Of a stretch of 39,249 bases of DNA, positions 38,200-39,249 are shown piece after piece. The notes under the pieces were generated by a model, which searched no databases, had not been told where the DNA came from, and saw only the letters and a list, made by a program, of their open reading frames with translations. The stretch comes from a virus, in the IMG/VR virus record IMGVR_UViG_3300025107_000159, positions 1-39,249 of that record. One strand, given 5' to 3'. The translations under genes were made by a program, and so were the position numbers. The stretch's first letter is position 1. Each line of letters starts with the position of its first letter.

Positions 38200-39249
38200 A
38201 TGGCACCCAAACGAAAAGCTGAAAATAAAGGACTACCGGCGCGCTGGAAGCTTCAGCACGGCGCGTACTATTACCGCGTCCCTCCTGGTCTGGAAATGCT
38301 ATGGGACGACAAGCAGTTTTTCCGACTGGGTAAAACCTTGCCCGAAGCATATAAAGTATGGGCGGACAAGATCGGATCGAGCGAGAAGGCGCACACCATT
38401 GGCCAGCTGCTCGACCGTTACATCCTCGAAGTCGTACCGACCAAGGCTATAACGACTCAATCGGGCAATCTAGTATTCATTAAGGCACTTCGCGCCACCT
38501 TCGGGGAATTTCCACTTGAGGCGATGAAGCCGATACTCGTGCACCAATACGTAGACGCACGCTCAGCCAAGATTTCCGCGCACCGCGAAGTGGAGATTCT
38601 TTCGCACGCGTTCACCAAGGCCGTGCAGTGGGGCTATCTGGATCGCCACCCGTTCAAGGGTGAGGTACGACTAGAAGGCGAGAAACCCCGCACCCGCTAC
38701 GTTGAGGACTGGGAACTGATCGAGGCGCTGTCCCTACCGGCCATGCGCAAGAAGGGCAGCGTGAAGATGATCCAAGCGTATCTGAAGGTTAAGCTGCTAA
38801 CTGGGCAGCGACGCGGCGACCTGTTACGCCTGACGGCAACTGACATGCAAGCGGACGGCATTCACATCATGCCGAGTAAGACAACGAACAGCACCGGAAA
38901 ACGCCTGATCGTCCAGTGGTCTGACGAATTGCGTGCCGCCGTTGCCGAAGCGAGGGCTTCGCGCCCAACCATCTCACCTTTTTTGTTTTGTAACAAGTTT
39001 GGTGAATGCTATATCGACGAGGCAACTGGAGAAGCACACGGCTGGGACAGCATGTGGCAACGCTTCATGGATCGGCTGCTAAAAGATACTAAGATCGAAA
39101 CGCGATTTACGGAACACGACATACGCGCGAAGTGCGCGAGCGATGCGACTACTCTTGCGCACGCTCAGCAGCTGCTTGCGCATGCAGATGGGAAGACGAC
39201 AGAGCGGATTTATCGCAGAAAACCGGAGATGGTAAAGCCGTTGAGATAG
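38200..39249 (+). CDS. int: Tyrosine integrase
   Basis: A 349-residue site-specific recombinase, complete at the end of the window. The N-terminal DNA-binding region (about 1-60, PARWKLQHGAYYYRVPPGLE) and core-binding domain (about 65-160) precede the catalytic domain with the first Arg in LLTGQRRGDLLRL, a conserved basic residue near PSKTTNSTGK, HDIR in FTEHDIRAKCAS, His in LLAHADGKT and the tyrosine in ERIYRRK. It integrates and excises the prophage. The attachment site is expected close by, beyond 39249. Confidence 0.93.
   Translation: MAPKRKAENKGLPARWKLQHGAYYYRVPPGLEMLWDDKQFFRLGKTLPEAYKVWADKIGSSEKAHTIGQLLDRYILEVVPTKAITTQSGNLVFIKALRATFGEFPLEAMKPILVHQYVDARSAKISAHREVEILSHAFTKAVQWGYLDRHPFKGEVRLEGEKPRTRYVEDWELIEALSLPAMRKKGSVKMIQAYLKVKLLTGQRRGDLLRLTATDMQADGIHIMPSKTTNSTGKRLIVQWSDELRAAVAEARASRPTISPFLFCNKFGECYIDEATGEAHGWDSMWQRFMDRLLKDTKIETRFTEHDIRAKCASDATTLAHAQQLLAHADGKTTERIYRRKPEMVKPLR

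Overview
The window is one temperate podovirus prophage, almost complete, from a Gram-negative host, most likely a beta- or gammaproteobacterium. The head and tail genes resemble Bordetella phage BPP-1 and related podoviruses: a Bbp16-like cement protein, a Bbp17-like capsid protein, a Bbp19-like protein, T7-type tubular tail proteins and a giant internal virion protein. The host species cannot be read from the sequence. No tRNA, rRNA or CRISPR array was seen, and no gene-free stretch exceeds 300 bases.

Left arm (1-24.7 kb). After a fragment of a flanking gene (1-159), almost everything lies on the minus strand and is read leftwards from about 24.74 kb: a Cro/YdaS-like regulator, a small helical protein, primase-helicase, a small HTH protein, terminase small and large subunits, GNAT, portal, scaffold, capsid, cement, tail adaptor, tail nozzle, internal virion proteins and a tail fibre. 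The fibre stops abruptly at 177, and no holin, endolysin or spanin was recognised in the window.

Immunity region (24.4-26.6 kb). A short CI-like repressor (+) faces the Cro-like gene (-). Two early promoters, one leftward at about 24.76 kb and one rightward at about 26.5 kb, share one architecture: TTGACS-17 bp-TAATAW with two copies of a TTACC-N4-GGTAA operator in the same register. Opposite the rightward promoter lies a minus-strand ORF that resembles a piece of the portal C-terminus and has a strong ribosome binding site.

Right arm (26.5-39.2 kb), all plus strand. It holds small proteins, a replication and recombination set (DUF2800 nuclease, DUF2815 ssDNA-binding protein, family A DNA polymerase, clamp-like protein, VRR-NUC nuclease, SNF2 helicase), then Avd, a reverse transcriptase, a DUF4224 gene and the tyrosine integrase that ends the window.

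The main discovery is a diversity-generating retroelement (DGR) with three target genes. A template repeat (TR, 36751-36856) matches three variable repeats (VR1 27599-27704, VR2 27985-28090, VR3 36097-36202), each at the 3' end of a small DUF1566/Lcl-type (C-type-lectin-like) gene. In the core all 34 VR-TR differences fall on template adenines, the hallmark of adenine-directed mutagenic retrohoming. The TR lies inside the open frame of the reverse transcriptase, upstream of its catalytic domain. The targets sit in the repressor-controlled early operon, not among the tail genes. Signs of possible prophage decay are an in-frame stop in the DUF4224 gene, the clipped tail fibre and the missing lysis genes.
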